A stretch of 37,709 nucleotides of DNA from Acetobacteraceae bacterium (GCA_025452005.1 JANWJK010000081.1:1-37709), one strand, 5' to 3'; shown: positions 22,322 through 31,551, counted from the stretch's first letter. Made by a program: numbers and translations. Notes: generated by a model not told the origin, from the letters alone.

Positions 22322-24744
22322 GCGCGGCTCTTCCTTGCTGCCGGATACGTCACCAGCGCAACCACATACAGCACTGCGGCGGAGAGCAGAACCCGGCTGA
22401 ACCCGGCCTCGCGCGCAATCAGGTTGGCGAGTGGCGTCGCGACCACGGAAAAGGCACCGTTCAGCGCCCAGGCCCAGGGCAGCATTCCCCCCGACCCGGT
22501 ATTGGTGAGGCCGAGTGGGAAGGGCAGGCCGAGGGCCAGGGATACCGGCGCCACCACGGCCAGTACCAGCCCGGCTCGCACGAGCCAGGGAAGGCCGAGG
22601 GTCGCGAGTATGGCAGGTTGCAGCCCTGCCAGCACCGCGCCGCACCAAGCGACGGCGACAAAGCAGGCCAACGCCATCGCGCGACGCGGCGCCTGGGTCA
22701 GCCGATCCGCCAACATACTTCCCAGGCCGGAGAACACCAGCATTCCGGTCAGCACCAGCGCGAAGCCGGAAGTACGATCGTTCAGCCACAGGCTCGCCTT
22801 CTCGATCACGAAGATCTCGATGAACAGAAAGCCCAGGCCCAATGCCGGGAAATACACGATCGGCCGCAGCAGCCCGCCCTCCGGCAGGCGAAGCCGCCGC
22901 GGTGCGATCAGCGGGACCAGCAGCACGAGGATCGCGATCACCACCGCCTGCGCCAGCACGGCGAGGTTGATCAGCGCACCGATCTCCGCCTGCGGCAGGA
23001 TTTCCAGCCGCTTGAGGATCGTATCGAGCTGATCCAGTCGCAGCACGGCATAGAAGAATGGCCGGTCGAGCGTGATCGGCGCCAGATTGAAGGCCGACCG
23101 CGACGGTGTCGCGGCATCCGCGAGCACCGCGCGCGCCTCATCGGCGATCGCATCGTCGGGTCCATCCGAGGTGACCTCGCCGCTGGCGAACGACACCGCC
23201 GGCAGGTCGTTGTAGATGGCGGCGCCTGCGGCGGCCGGGTCCATGCCCGGATACCACGAGACGTCGAACGAACGCTCGTCGCTGAACCGGCGCAGCGCAG
23301 CGATTCGCTCGGCGTCCCAGACGTGGTTCGACGGCAGAACGCGGGCGCCCCAGGCGGAGCGATAGACGACGGTGTGAGAAGCGGGGTCGGCGATCCCGGC
23401 GGCCCGCAAAGCCGCTTGCGCCGTCCCCAGTATGCGCAGCGCATAGACTGGAAAGTCGCGGATCGACACGGGAATGGACACGATCCCGCCCGGCGTCAGC
23501 GCATGCAGATAGTCGGCCAGGGCGTGCACCGTGAACGCGGTCGCATTGGCATCGGCGGCATCGAGGAAATCCGCCGAAAGGTCGATGATGTCGTAGCTGC
23601 CGCTGTCGCGGACAGCCGCCACCGGCCCCTCGCCCGAGAGAGTGACCCGGCTGTCCGCGCGCCACGCAGGCGATGGGCCCAGGCCATCCTCCAGCGAGCG
23701 CAGCAGCACCGGTTCCGGCTCCAGCACGCGGACATGCGCCGCACCGAGCGCCAGGACCTCGGCAATGCGAAAGCCGCCCGAGGCCCCGGCCAGCAAAACA
23801 TTCGCGTGGGGGATCAGCCGATATGGCAAGGCGTCGAGCGATGCGGCGGCATAATCGACATCGAGCGCACCGGTCCTGGGCAGGGCGGCAATGCGGTTGC
23901 CGTCGCGGTACAGCCCGAAGGTCTGCGGCGGACCGGGTACGCCGAGCATGCCGGCATTGTTCGAGATGTCGGTATCGACGCGCTCGGTGAAATCGTCCAG
24001 CAGCGCGTAATCGCCGCGTGGCGACAGCACGGTCGCGACCACCCGTGCGTCCGGCGTGTGCAGCGGCGCGTAGATCGCCTTGAAGTCGTTGAACTCCGCC
24101 TGGTTGTCGAGCAGCAGCAGGGCCTCGGCGCCGAGCAGCGCGGCACCAGCTGCCGCGGCGGCCACCCAGCGCCAGCGTCCGGCGACGAAGCAGGCACTGG
24201 CCGCCAAAGGCACGAGCAGCAGAGGCACCAGGAAGAACGCGTGCACCACGAACATCGCAGCCAGCACCAGCGCCGCCCCGGCGCCCGCGCCGGTCAGGTC
24301 ATAGCCGTAGACCAGGCCGATACGGTCCGCGTTCAGCACGAAGCTCAGACTGACGAATACGCCGGTGAGAAAGAAGAATGGCAGCAGGCACGCGTAATAT
24401 CCGGCGATGTTCCAGATCTGCGGCTCCCAGGTCGCCGGATTCTGCAACTGGAGCGGATTGAACGGGTTCGTCGTCGTGAAGTGGAAGCCGATTGCCGCGG
24501 TGGCGACCAGCAGCGCCGGCAGCCCCGCCAGCAGCGGTTCGCCATGGCGCGCAAAGGCGTCACGGAACAGCGCAAGGACCACGCCGCTGAACGCGAAGCC
24601 CACCATCACGATGGAGATCACCCAGTAGCCGTATTCCGACCACTTTGCGACGGCGAAGTAGCGGGTTAGCGCGGTCTCGTATCCCACCGCGGCCATCGAC
24701 ACGAGGAATAGCGGCACCAGAGCGGTGCGCGCCGTCACGGCCAC
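22282..24744 (-). CDS. Membrane-embedded spermidine synthase-like protein
   Basis: 820 residues. About six helices form the N-terminal part (residues 8-215; YETALTRYFAVAKWSEYGYW, ALFRDAF). A soluble Rossmann-like domain follows (about 220-590) with VLLAGASGGFRIAEVLALGA and VRVLEPEPVLL, positions of the AdoMet-binding loops in spermidine synthases, then YDIIDLSADFLDAADANATAFTVHALADYL. A second block of about seven helices covers residues 600-810 (PALGLGFLFIEIFVIEKASLWL, ALGLPFPLGL). This architecture is known for membrane-bound spermidine-synthase-like proteins. The classic GGGDGG loop is changed to AGASGG, and the catalytic D-x-x-D is uncertain, so polyamine synthesis is not assured. Overlaps neighbours on both sides. 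Confidence 0.8.
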   Translation of the reverse strand: MAVTARTALVPLFLVSMAAVGYETALTRYFAVAKWSEYGYWVISIVMVGFAFSGVVLALFRDAFARHGEPLLAGLPALLVATAAIGFHFTTTNPFNPLQLQNPATWEPQIWNIAGYYACLLPFFFLTGVFVSLSFVLNADRIGLVYGYDLTGAGAGAALVLAAMFVVHAFFLVPLLLVPLAASACFVAGRWRWVAAAAAGAALLGAEALLLLDNQAEFNDFKAIYAPLHTPDARVVATVLSPRGDYALLDDFTERVDTDISNNAGMLGVPGPPQTFGLYRDGNRIAALPRTGALDVDYAAASLDALPYRLIPHANVLLAGASGGFRIAEVLALGAAHVRVLEPEPVLLRSLEDGLGPSPAWRADSRVTLSGEGPVAAVRDSGSYDIIDLSADFLDAADANATAFTVHALADYLHALTPGGIVSIPVSIRDFPVYALRILGTAQAALRAAGIADPASHTVVYRSAWGARVLPSNHVWDAERIAALRRFSDERSFDVSWYPGMDPAAAGAAIYNDLPAVSFASGEVTSDGPDDAIADEARAVLADAATPSRSAFNLAPITLDRPFFYAVLRLDQLDTILKRLEILPQAEIGALINLAVLAQAVVIAILVLLVPLIAPRRLRLPEGGLLRPIVYFPALGLGFLFIEIFVIEKASLWLNDRTSGFALVLTGMLVFSGLGSMLADRLTQAPRRAMALACFVAVAWCGAVLAGLQPAILATLGLPWLVRAGLVLAVVAPVSLALGLPFPLGLTNTGSGGMLPWAWALNGAFSVVATPLANLIAREAGFSRVLLSAAVLYVVALVTYPAARKSRAWQHLSARSRAAE

Positions 24745-25598
24745 ACGTTCCGCGCGATGAAGCCCGCCAGCAACCCATTGAACCGTGCTGCGTCATCGAC
24801 GAACAGCGCGTGGCCGGCGTCACCGAACACCGCGATCTGCGTGCCGGGCCGGTTGCGGGCGAGGTTCGCCGCCTGCTCGGACAACCAGCCGGGCCGCACC
24901 ACGTAGAGCACGGGCCTGCGGGTGGAATACACCGCCTCGCGCCAGTAGGTCCGCGGCAGCGGGTAGGCGAGCAAAGCGCGGCTCGCCGACTCGGGTGTGT
25001 GCAGCGTCGCCTCGGTGAGCCGGTCCAGATAGCTGTCGCTTGGCCGGTGATGGAACATGCCGAGGACGAAACGGTGCATGACGATGGCGTGCGGCAGCAC
25101 CGGCCCTGGGCGGCGCGGCGCGCGCGGAGGGGGTGGCGGTTCCTCACCGACCGAGTTGTCCACCAATACCAGCCCGGCGACCATCTCGTCGCCGTGGGCG
25201 CGCACATAGGCCAGCGTGTCGAGCACCCCCAGCGACCAGCCCACCAGCAGCACAGGCGCCGGTGTCAGGTTGCCGATAAGCTCGGCGATGTCCTGGCTGC
25301 GCCGCCCTGGTTCATAGCCCGACGCGGGCGCGTCCGATTCGCCCTGGCCGCGCGGGTCGAATGCGATGACATGATAGCGCTGTGCGAAGGCGCGTATCTG
25401 GGGCTCCCAGATCCAGGCCGGCATGGTCCAGCCTGGCACAAAGACGATGGTATGGCCGACGCGCGGCCCAGCCTCCAGGTAGTGCAGCCGTATTCCGTCG
25501 CTGGTCAGGAAGTACCGGCTTTGCGCAGGACCCTGGGCCGCTGCCGGCCGTGCCAGCAGCAAGACCAGCGCCGCGACGATACAGGCTGCCGTCCGCAT
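24735..25598 (-). CDS. Exported alpha/beta hydrolase
   Basis: 287 residues from the inner ATG at 25598 (MRTAACIVAALVLLL), which opens a signal peptide of about 22 residues ending PAAAQG. The alpha/beta hydrolase core shows the oxyanion segment FVPGWTMPAWIW, the DPRGQGESDAP loop, the nucleophile elbow LLVGWSLGVLD (Ser in GWSLG) and the catalytic His in FGDAGHALFVDD. It should be periplasmic; substrate unknown. Its last 10 nt overlap the start of the spermidine synthase-like gene, so these form one operon with the PCMT. A Pro run (EEPPPPPRAP) is an unusual cap-region feature. Confidence 0.85.
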   Translation of the reverse strand: MRTAACIVAALVLLLARPAAAQGPAQSRYFLTSDGIRLHYLEAGPRVGHTIVFVPGWTMPAWIWEPQIRAFAQRYHVIAFDPRGQGESDAPASGYEPGRRSQDIAELIGNLTPAPVLLVGWSLGVLDTLAYVRAHGDEMVAGLVLVDNSVGEEPPPPPRAPRRPGPVLPHAIVMHRFVLGMFHHRPSDSYLDRLTEATLHTPESASRALLAYPLPRTYWREAVYSTRRPVLYVVRPGWLSEQAANLARNRPGTQIAVFGDAGHALFVDDAARFNGLLAGFIARNVWP

Positions 25599-25676
25599 GG
25601 TCAGCAGAACACCGGTTTGCACCGCGCCGTGTCAACGCCCGCGGCTTCAATTCGCGCGGCTCCGGCGGCGCCGGAT

Positions 25677-26381
25677 TTACTTGACGATGGTGAGCGCCTG
25701 CAACCCGGCCGGTCGGCGCAGCACGATGAAGCCGCCGTCCAGTTCGACGATCCCGTCCTCGCGCCAGGCGCGCAACTGCTTGTTGACGCTCTCACGCGAC
25801 GCAGCGACGAGATTGCTGAGGTCGCGCTGCGACAGCTTCAGGTCGATGCGCGTACCGGCGGGGCCGGGCCGACCGTAGTCCTCCGCGAGCTTCAGGAGTA
25901 CGCGGGCGAGGCGCTCCGGCAGATCGAACAGAGCGATCTCCTCCAGCGCCATGCTGGTGCGGCGCACCTTTTCGCACAGCACCGTCAGCAGCCGCAGGGT
26001 CAGATCCTGGTTATGCATCAGGAACGGCACGAAGTGACGCCGCTCCACGACCAGCAGCAGCGAATCCTCGATCGCGGCGCCATCGGCGCTACGCGGTTTG
26101 CCGTCGAGCAGGGCGAGCTCGCCGGTGACGTCGCCAGGGTTGATGACGTTCAGCGTCACCTCCTTGCCGTCGCCGGAAATGGAACTGATACGGATTCGCC
26201 CGCGTAGAACGACCATCATCGACGAGCCGCTGTCGCCGCGCTGGAAAATGGTCTGGCCGCGGCGGACGCGGCGCTCCGAGGCGAATTTCAGGATCTCGTC
26301 GAGCTCCTCGGGTCGCATGGCGGCGAACAGCGGGCTGCCCAAGAGGGCCGTACGTTTGACGTTGCGCTCAAGCCTGGCCAC
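25677..26381 (-). CDS. Crp/Fnr-family transcriptional regulator
   Basis: 234 residues. A cyclic-nucleotide-binding domain covers about residues 15-135 (RRGQTIFQRGDSGSSMMVVLRGRIRIS; NVINPGDVTGELALLDGKPRSADGAAIE). A long helix (about 136-160) and a winged helix (about 175-225) with recognition helix LSQRDLSNLVAASRESVNKQLRAW follow. The phosphate-binding cassette (GELALLDGKPRSADG) resembles true cNMP binders, and no iron-sulfur cysteines are present, so it is not an oxygen-sensing Fnr. It is divergent from the beta-lactamase-like gene and 78 nt ahead of the hydrolase operon; it could regulate either. Confidence 0.9.
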   Translation of the reverse strand: MARLERNVKRTALLGSPLFAAMRPEELDEILKFASERRVRRGQTIFQRGDSGSSMMVVLRGRIRISSISGDGKEVTLNVINPGDVTGELALLDGKPRSADGAAIEDSLLLVVERRHFVPFLMHNQDLTLRLLTVLCEKVRRTSMALEEIALFDLPERLARVLLKLAEDYGRPGPAGTRIDLKLSQRDLSNLVAASRESVNKQLRAWREDGIVELDGGFIVLRRPAGLQALTIVK

Positions 26382-26503
26382 GAGCGTCTCCCGGTCCCGA
26401 TGCCCCGCCCGACGGTTGACCCCGTGCTGGGCGATTCCCGCGGGCAGTATGCGCGTCCTGGTGCCAATGTGGTATCCCGCATGGTCCTGCCGAAGGAGAC
26501 GCC

Positions 26504-27529
26504 ATGCCGGTGCCGGATGAAGCGGTGCGTTACGCCCTGTCGCATGAGACGCCGTGGCCGCGCGATCTGCGGGCGCATCTCGAGGCCGGCTTCTTCGAGC
26601 CGCCGCCGCACAACGAAGTCCTCGGGCCTATCCGGCCTCGCGGCGCTCCCAACGGGCTGATCCTGCGTGGCGGATCAGTGGTCGCGCGGTGGGGCGACAC
26701 GCGGCAGGTCGATTTCACCTTCTCGGCGGCCAAGAGCTATCTCAGCCTGCTGGCGGGTATTGCCGTGGCCGACGGACTGATCGCGGACCTCGACGAACCG
26801 GTCGCGCGCACGGTGGACGACGGCGGGTTCGAAGGCCCGCACAACGGCGCCATCACCTGGCGACATCTGCTGCAACAGACCTCCGAGTGGGAAGGCGCGT
26901 TGTTCGGCAAGTCCGACATCGTCGATCGCAATCGCAACCTTGCGGTGGAGGGGAAGGGCCGCAAGGGCGACGCGCGGCCGCTGCTCGCGCCCGGGACCTT
27001 CTGGGAATACAACGACGTGCGGGTGAACCGGCTGGCGCTGGCACTGCTGCGCCGCTTCCGCCAGCCGCTGCCCGATGTGTTCGCCGAACGCATCATGCGT
27101 CCGATCGGGGCGTCGGACGACTGGAGCTGGCACGGCTACCGCACGTCGATGGTGGAGATCGACGGACGGATGATCGAGTCGGTATCCGGCGGCAGTCATT
27201 GGGGCGGCGGCGTTGCGATCCATGCCGAGGACCAGGCGCGCATCGGTCTGCAGATGCTGCACCGGGGCGTGTGGAACGGTCGACGGCTGCTGCCTGAAGA
27301 CTGGATCGACGAGTCGCTGAAACCGTGTGCGCTGCATGCGAACTACGGGCTGCTGTGGTGGCTGAACACGGGGCGGACACGCTATCCAAGCGCCACCGAG
27401 AGAAGCTTCTTCGCGTCAGGAGCGGGCGGTAACATCACCTGGATCGATCCGTCGAACGACCAAGTGGCAGTGATGCGATGGATGGACCCGGCCTCGGTCG
27501 ACGGATTTATCCGGTTGGCGCAGCCATAG
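26504..27529 (+). CDS. Class C beta-lactamase-like serine hydrolase
   Basis: 341 residues, no signal peptide. The SxxK nucleophile motif is FSAAKSYLSLLAGIA and the second motif YxN is WEYNDVRVN; a third triad-like stretch is ASGAGGNITW near the C-terminus. This combination defines the beta-lactamase/penicillin-binding-like (PF00144) family, which includes esterases and peptidases. Absence of a signal peptide suggests a cytoplasmic esterase, amidase or peptidase rather than a resistance enzyme. Start supported by aaggaga 6 nt before the ATG. Confidence 0.85.
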   Translation: MPVPDEAVRYALSHETPWPRDLRAHLEAGFFEPPPHNEVLGPIRPRGAPNGLILRGGSVVARWGDTRQVDFTFSAAKSYLSLLAGIAVADGLIADLDEPVARTVDDGGFEGPHNGAITWRHLLQQTSEWEGALFGKSDIVDRNRNLAVEGKGRKGDARPLLAPGTFWEYNDVRVNRLALALLRRFRQPLPDVFAERIMRPIGASDDWSWHGYRTSMVEIDGRMIESVSGGSHWGGGVAIHAEDQARIGLQMLHRGVWNGRRLLPEDWIDESLKPCALHANYGLLWWLNTGRTRYPSATERSFFASGAGGNITWIDPSNDQVAVMRWMDPASVDGFIRLAQP

Positions 27530-27531
27530 CG

Positions 27532-29025
27532 TCAGTCGAAGCCCAGGAACCCGGGCATTTCGCTGATTGGCGACGCTGCCTTGAGCCGCGCCAGGTCCGG
27601 TGCCGGGCGCGCAGTGCGCTGATCGCCGGCCAGCAGCGCCTCCAGTTCGGCTGCGACCGATAATACCAACGCATCTCCCCCGCGTGGGCCAACAATCTGC
27701 AAGCCGAACGGCATGCCGTGGCGGTCGAGGCCGACCGGCAGCGATACCGCGGGATGACCCGGCAAGGTCACGGCATAGGCAAGCGCCAGCCAGTGGAAAT
27801 ACGTGCGCGTCGGTTTCCCGTCGATCTCCGCGGGATACAGTTCGCGCCATGGCCGTGGGCTGATGGTGATCGACGGGGTCAGGATGACGTCCCAATTCTG
27901 GAAGAACGCCTGCCAGCGTCGGTACATCGCGGTCTGCAGCGAATGTGCCCGTGCGACATCTGTTGCCGAATAGCGCAGGCCTTCCTCGACATTGGCATGC
28001 ACGTTCGGCCCGACGTCCTGCGGCCGGGAGCGCACCCTCTCCAGATGGCTCGCCAGGACCCCGACGGCACGCAGTACCTCGAACGCCTCGTCGGCGCCGG
28101 CGCAGTCGGGCGTCGCATCCCCGGTGCGCGCGAAGACGTGGCGGAACAGGCCGGTCTTCTCCGCGAACACCTCGGCGATGTGCCGCTCGGTCGGTGCGAA
28201 GCCGAAATCCGGCGTGATGGCCACGCGCAGGCTTGACAGATCGACGCGCGCCGGAACCGCGTAGTCCGAAGGGCGACGGATCGTGCGGCCATGCACCGTG
28301 GTCGCCAGCGGATCGCGCGCATCGTCGCTCACCATGGCCGAGAGCAGCAGGCAGAGGTCCGGCACGGTGCGCGCCATGGGCCCCGCCACCGACAGGTTGT
28401 TCCAGCCGAGACCGCGCCGCTCGTTGGCGACCAGGCCCGGCGTCGGGCGGAAGCCGACGATGCCGGAGAACGCGGCGGGATTGCGCAACGAGCCACCAGT
28501 GTCGGAGCCTGAACAGATCGGCACCATTCCGGTGGCAAGCGCCACTGCGGACCCGCCCGAGGAACCCGCGGCCGAGCGGGTCGGATCGAATGGATTGCCG
28601 GTCGCGCCGTATACCGCATTGCGCGTGTTCGCCCCGGCGCCGAACTCCGGCGTGTTCGTCTTGCCGACGACGATCGCGCCGGCCTCGCGTACCGCTGCCA
28701 CAAGGCGTTCGTCGGCGGCAGGAATGTGGTCACGGTAGATCGCGCTGCCGAACGTCGTGCGCAGGCCCTCGGTCTCCTGAAGGTCCTTGATGCCGATCGG
28801 CAAGCCGTGCAGCGGCGGCAGCTCATCGCCGCGCGCCACCGCCGCATCGGCGGCCTTCGCAGCCACGCCAGCCCGGTCGAAGTCGCGCGCGACCATGGCG
28901 TTGACCGCGTGGTCCACCGTCTCGATGCGGGCGATGCAGCTCGCCAGGAGTTCGCTCGGCGCCAGCCTCTTGTGCCCGATCAGGCGGCGCGCTTCGACGG
29001 CCGTAAGGTCGCAGGGTTCGGCCAT
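27532..29025 (-). CDS. Amidase signature family enzyme
   Basis: 497 residues from the ATG at 29025 (MAEPCDLTAVEARRLIG). The track start at 29121 would run into the neighbouring gene. The Ser-cisSer-Lys triad is visible: Lys in LPIGIKDLQE, the glycine/serine loop RSAAGSSGGSAVALATG and the nucleophile region CSGSDTGGSLRNPAAFSGIVGFRP. It hydrolyses an amide in the cytoplasm; substrate unknown. A GatA subunit is unlikely because no gatB/gatC is nearby. It follows the gamma-glutamyltransferase gene by one base and so forms an operon with it, pointing to use of amides or peptides. It ends 2 nt from the convergent serine hydrolase stop. Confidence 0.9.
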   Translation of the reverse strand: MAEPCDLTAVEARRLIGHKRLAPSELLASCIARIETVDHAVNAMVARDFDRAGVAAKAADAAVARGDELPPLHGLPIGIKDLQETEGLRTTFGSAIYRDHIPAADERLVAAVREAGAIVVGKTNTPEFGAGANTRNAVYGATGNPFDPTRSAAGSSGGSAVALATGMVPICSGSDTGGSLRNPAAFSGIVGFRPTPGLVANERRGLGWNNLSVAGPMARTVPDLCLLLSAMVSDDARDPLATTVHGRTIRRPSDYAVPARVDLSSLRVAITPDFGFAPTERHIAEVFAEKTGLFRHVFARTGDATPDCAGADEAFEVLRAVGVLASHLERVRSRPQDVGPNVHANVEEGLRYSATDVARAHSLQTAMYRRWQAFFQNWDVILTPSITISPRPWRELYPAEIDGKPTRTYFHWLALAYAVTLPGHPAVSLPVGLDRHGMPFGLQIVGPRGGDALVLSVAAELEALLAGDQRTARPAPDLARLKAASPISEMPGFLGFD

Positions 29026-29026
29026 C

Positions 29027-30625
29027 CTAGTAGCCAAGCGCCAGCCCGTCCTTGCGCGGTTCCGATCCGCCGACCAGGCAGCCGCGGGCACGGTCGATCC
29101 AGATCGCCTGACCCCCGCCATGCGGCCGATCCACCGTCTCCAGCGTGTGACCCAATCGCGTCAGCGCCTCGCCGACGTGGTGCGGAATGCCGTGCTCGAT
29201 CTGCACCTTGTCGCGCAGCGGGAACAGCCGCGGCAGGTCGATCGCCTCCTGGATGTCGAGCCCGTATTCCAGCATGTTGGTGAGGAACAGCGAGTGGCCC
29301 ATCGGCTGGAAATGCCCGCCCATCACGCCGTACGGCATCACCGCTTGACCGTCCTGCATCACCATGCCCGGGATGATCGTATGCATCGGCCGCTTGCGCG
29401 GGGCGATGCAGTTGGGATGGCCACGCTCCACGCGGAAGCCGAAGCCGCGGTTCTGCAACATCACGCCCGATCGCTCGGCAAGGATCGCCGAACCGAACCC
29501 CTCAAACAGCGAGTTGATGAAGCTGCATGCGTTGCCGTCCTGATCGACCACGCAGAGATAGATCGTGTCGCGGTGCCGTGGCAGCAGCGTCTCGCCAGCC
29601 GAGGGCAGCGCCCCGAGTGCCTTGCTATCGTCGATCAGTGCGCGCAGGCCTGACAGGTAATCGCTGCTGAGCAGTTTCTTCGCCGGCACATCGACGTGCG
29701 ACGGATCGGCGAGGAAGGCGTCGCGATCGCGATAGGCAAGCCGCGCCGCCTCGATGTGCCGATGATAGCGCTGCGCCCCCAACGGGCCATCGGGTGCGGA
29801 CTGCAATCCGCCCAGCATGCCCAGGATCATCAGCGCAATCATACCCTGCCCGTTAGGCGGGCATTGGTACACGTCGTAGCCACGCCAGTTCAGCGAGAGC
29901 GGCTCGACGAACTCCGCGTTGGCGAGGCCGGCAGCGAAATCCTCTTCGGTGTGCAGGCCGCCGCGCGCGCGCAGGGTTGCGACGATGTCGGCGGCAACCG
30001 CACCCTCATAGAATGCCTTGGCGCCGTGACGGGCGACGCTGCGCAACGTCTCGGCCAGCGCCGGATTGCGGAAGATGTCGCCGGCATTCGGCGCAACGCC
30101 GTTCGGCAGGAACGCGTGCGTGCCGTTCTTGCGCAGCTTCGCCTCGAGCCGCTTCCAGGACCACGCCACGACGGGATGCACCGGCCAGCCATCGGCGGCA
30201 AAACGGATCGCAGGCTGCAACAGCTCATCCAGTCCCTTGCGGCCGTGCGCCTTCAGCAGCGTCTCCCATGCGTTGATCGCCCCCGGCACGGTGACGGCGT
30301 GCGCCGATGTGTTCTCCAGTGCGGCGATGCCGTGCTGCTCGTACCAGTCGATCGTGGCGGCTGCGGGTGCGCGGCCGGAACCGTTCAGTGCGAACACCTT
30401 GCCGGCCCCGGCGGGCGCATAAAGGCAGAAGCAGTCGCCACCGATGCCGGTGGACTGCGGCTCGATCACGCACAGCACGGCGGTGGCCGCCACGGCGGCG
30501 TCCAGCGCGTTGCCGCCGGCGCGCAGTACATCGAGGGCGGTCAGCGTGGCAGCCGGCATGGAGGTCGCGGCCATGCCGTGCGTCGCATAGACCGGGCTGC
30601 GGCCGGGCAGTTGGTGATCGCGCAT
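29027..30625 (-). CDS. Gamma-glutamyltransferase-family enzyme
   Basis: 532 residues from the ATG at 30625 (MRDHQLPGRSPVYATHGMAA); the track's upstream part lies across the csaA gene and is rejected. Ntn-hydrolase features: the large-subunit opening SMPAATLTALDVLRAGGNALDAAVA, GIGGDCFCLY, and PPNGQGMIALMILGML; the autocleavage Thr is in RHRDTIYLCVVDQDGN, followed by FINSLFEGFGSAILAERSGVMLQNRG. No signal peptide, unlike classical periplasmic GGT, so it resembles the cytoplasmic YwrD-type branch. It would be made as a proenzyme and split before the Thr. It is first gene of an operon with the amidase. Confidence 0.9.
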   Translation of the reverse strand: MRDHQLPGRSPVYATHGMAATSMPAATLTALDVLRAGGNALDAAVAATAVLCVIEPQSTGIGGDCFCLYAPAGAGKVFALNGSGRAPAAATIDWYEQHGIAALENTSAHAVTVPGAINAWETLLKAHGRKGLDELLQPAIRFAADGWPVHPVVAWSWKRLEAKLRKNGTHAFLPNGVAPNAGDIFRNPALAETLRSVARHGAKAFYEGAVAADIVATLRARGGLHTEEDFAAGLANAEFVEPLSLNWRGYDVYQCPPNGQGMIALMILGMLGGLQSAPDGPLGAQRYHRHIEAARLAYRDRDAFLADPSHVDVPAKKLLSSDYLSGLRALIDDSKALGALPSAGETLLPRHRDTIYLCVVDQDGNACSFINSLFEGFGSAILAERSGVMLQNRGFGFRVERGHPNCIAPRKRPMHTIIPGMVMQDGQAVMPYGVMGGHFQPMGHSLFLTNMLEYGLDIQEAIDLPRLFPLRDKVQIEHGIPHHVGEALTRLGHTLETVDRPHGGGQAIWIDRARGCLVGGSEPRKDGLALGY

Positions 30626-30634
30626 TCTTCGGGT

Positions 30635-30703
30635 CGCTCCAGTGGTCAGAAATGGGCAAGTCCGCCAGTATGGCGCAGCGACCGACCACTGACCACTGGA
30701 GCG
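30635..30703. promoter_or_regulatory. Perfect 15-bp inverted repeat between divergent genes
   Basis: cgctccagtggtcag (30635-30649) and ctgaccactggagcg (30689-30703) are exact inverted copies, 39 nt apart, centred in the 84-nt gap between the gamma-glutamyltransferase and csaA starts. gaccact occurs twice in tandem at the right end. Could be an operator pair or a repetitive-element palindrome. Confidence 0.6.
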
Positions 30704-30709
30704 CGGCCG

Positions 30710-31051
30710 ATGGCCGAAACGATCGCCTACAGCGACTTTGAGCGGCTCGATGTCCGCGTCGGCACGATCACCGATGCACAGCCGTTCCCCCAGGCGCGCA
30801 AGCCTGCCTACCGGCTGGTCATCGACTTCGGAGCGGAGATCGGCGAGAAGCGCTCCTCCGCGCAGCTCACCGTGCACTACCGGCCCGATCAGCTCATCGG
30901 CCGGCAGGTCTGCGCCGTGGTGAATTTTCCCCCGCGCCAGATCGGCCCGTTCATCAGCGAGGTGCTCACACTCGGCATGCCGGACGAGGAGGGGGCGGTC
31001 GTGCTGGTCAAGCCGGACTTCAAGGTGCCGAACGGCGGCAAACTGTTCTGA
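30710..31051 (+). CDS. csaA: CsaA-like tRNA-binding/secretion chaperone
   Basis: 113 residues; the track's longer frame is a shadow of the opposite strand. The protein is one OB-fold domain, with [35 protein letters not shown], then [31 protein letters not shown] and a C-terminal KVPNGGKLF. These match CsaA, a dimeric export-related chaperone and tRNA-binding relative of the methionyl-tRNA synthetase C-domain. Size is normal for the family. It overlaps the next gene by one base (TGATG). Confidence 0.9.
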   Translation: MAETIAYSDFERLDVRVGTITDAQPFPQARKPAYRLVIDFGAEIGEKRSSAQLTVHYRPDQLIGRQVCAVVNFPPRQIGPFISEVLTLGMPDEEGAVVLVKPDFKVPNGGKLF

Positions 31052-31551
31052 TGGCGACGCACTACTATGCGGTGTCGTGGGACCAGTTGCATCGCGACGC
31101 CCGCGCGCTGGCCTGGCGGTTGATGGACAAGCGACCCCTCGCGGGCATCGTCGCGATCACGCGTGGCGGGCTGATCCCGGCGGCGATCATCGCGCGTGAA
31201 CTGGACGTGCGCCTGGTGGAGAGCGTGTCGATCGTGTCGTATGCCGCCGGAGGCGGCGGCTCGCTGATCGAGGAATCGAGGGGAGGCGAGCCGGTCGTGA
31301 TCAAACCCCCGGCTGCGGCGGGCGACGGCACCGACTTTCTGATCGTCGATGACCTGGTGGATACCGGCGCGACCGCACGCGCAGTCCGAGCGCTGCTGCC
31401 CCGCGCCCACTTCGCCACGGTCTATGCCAAGCCGGCGGGGCGCGAGGCGGTGGACACGTTCATCACGGAGGTCTCGCAGGACACCTGGATCCTGTTCCCG
31501 TGGGACACCGAGCCGCAGTTCGTCGCCCCACTCGTCAAGCGCGAAGCCTGA
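31051..31551 (+). CDS. gpt: Xanthine phosphoribosyltransferase (Gpt-like)
   Basis: 166 residues. The type I phosphoribosyltransferase signature [18 protein letters not shown] is clear, preceded by [20 protein letters not shown] and VSIVSYA. The C-terminal [19 protein letters not shown] matches xanthine-guanine phosphoribosyltransferase of alphaproteobacteria. It would salvage xanthine or guanine with PRPP in the cytoplasm. Translation is likely coupled to csaA through the TGATG overlap. Gene name given on family resemblance; xanthine preference not tested. Confidence 0.85.
   Translation: MATHYYAVSWDQLHRDARALAWRLMDKRPLAGIVAITRGGLIPAAIIARELDVRLVESVSIVSYAAGGGGSLIEESRGGEPVVIKPPAAAGDGTDFLIVDDLVDTGATARAVRALLPRAHFATVYAKPAGREAVDTFITEVSQDTWILFPWDTEPQFVAPLVKREA

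Noticed and set aside
22312-24669. 785-aa plus-strand ORF opposite the spermidine-synthase-like gene
   Set aside because: Its Gln/Arg/His-rich composition is that of an antisense shadow, and the opposite frame has clear membrane and AdoMet-fold structure.
24645-26207. 520-aa plus-strand ORF
   Set aside because: It runs antisense through two real genes (hydrolase and Crp regulator), with shadow-type composition.
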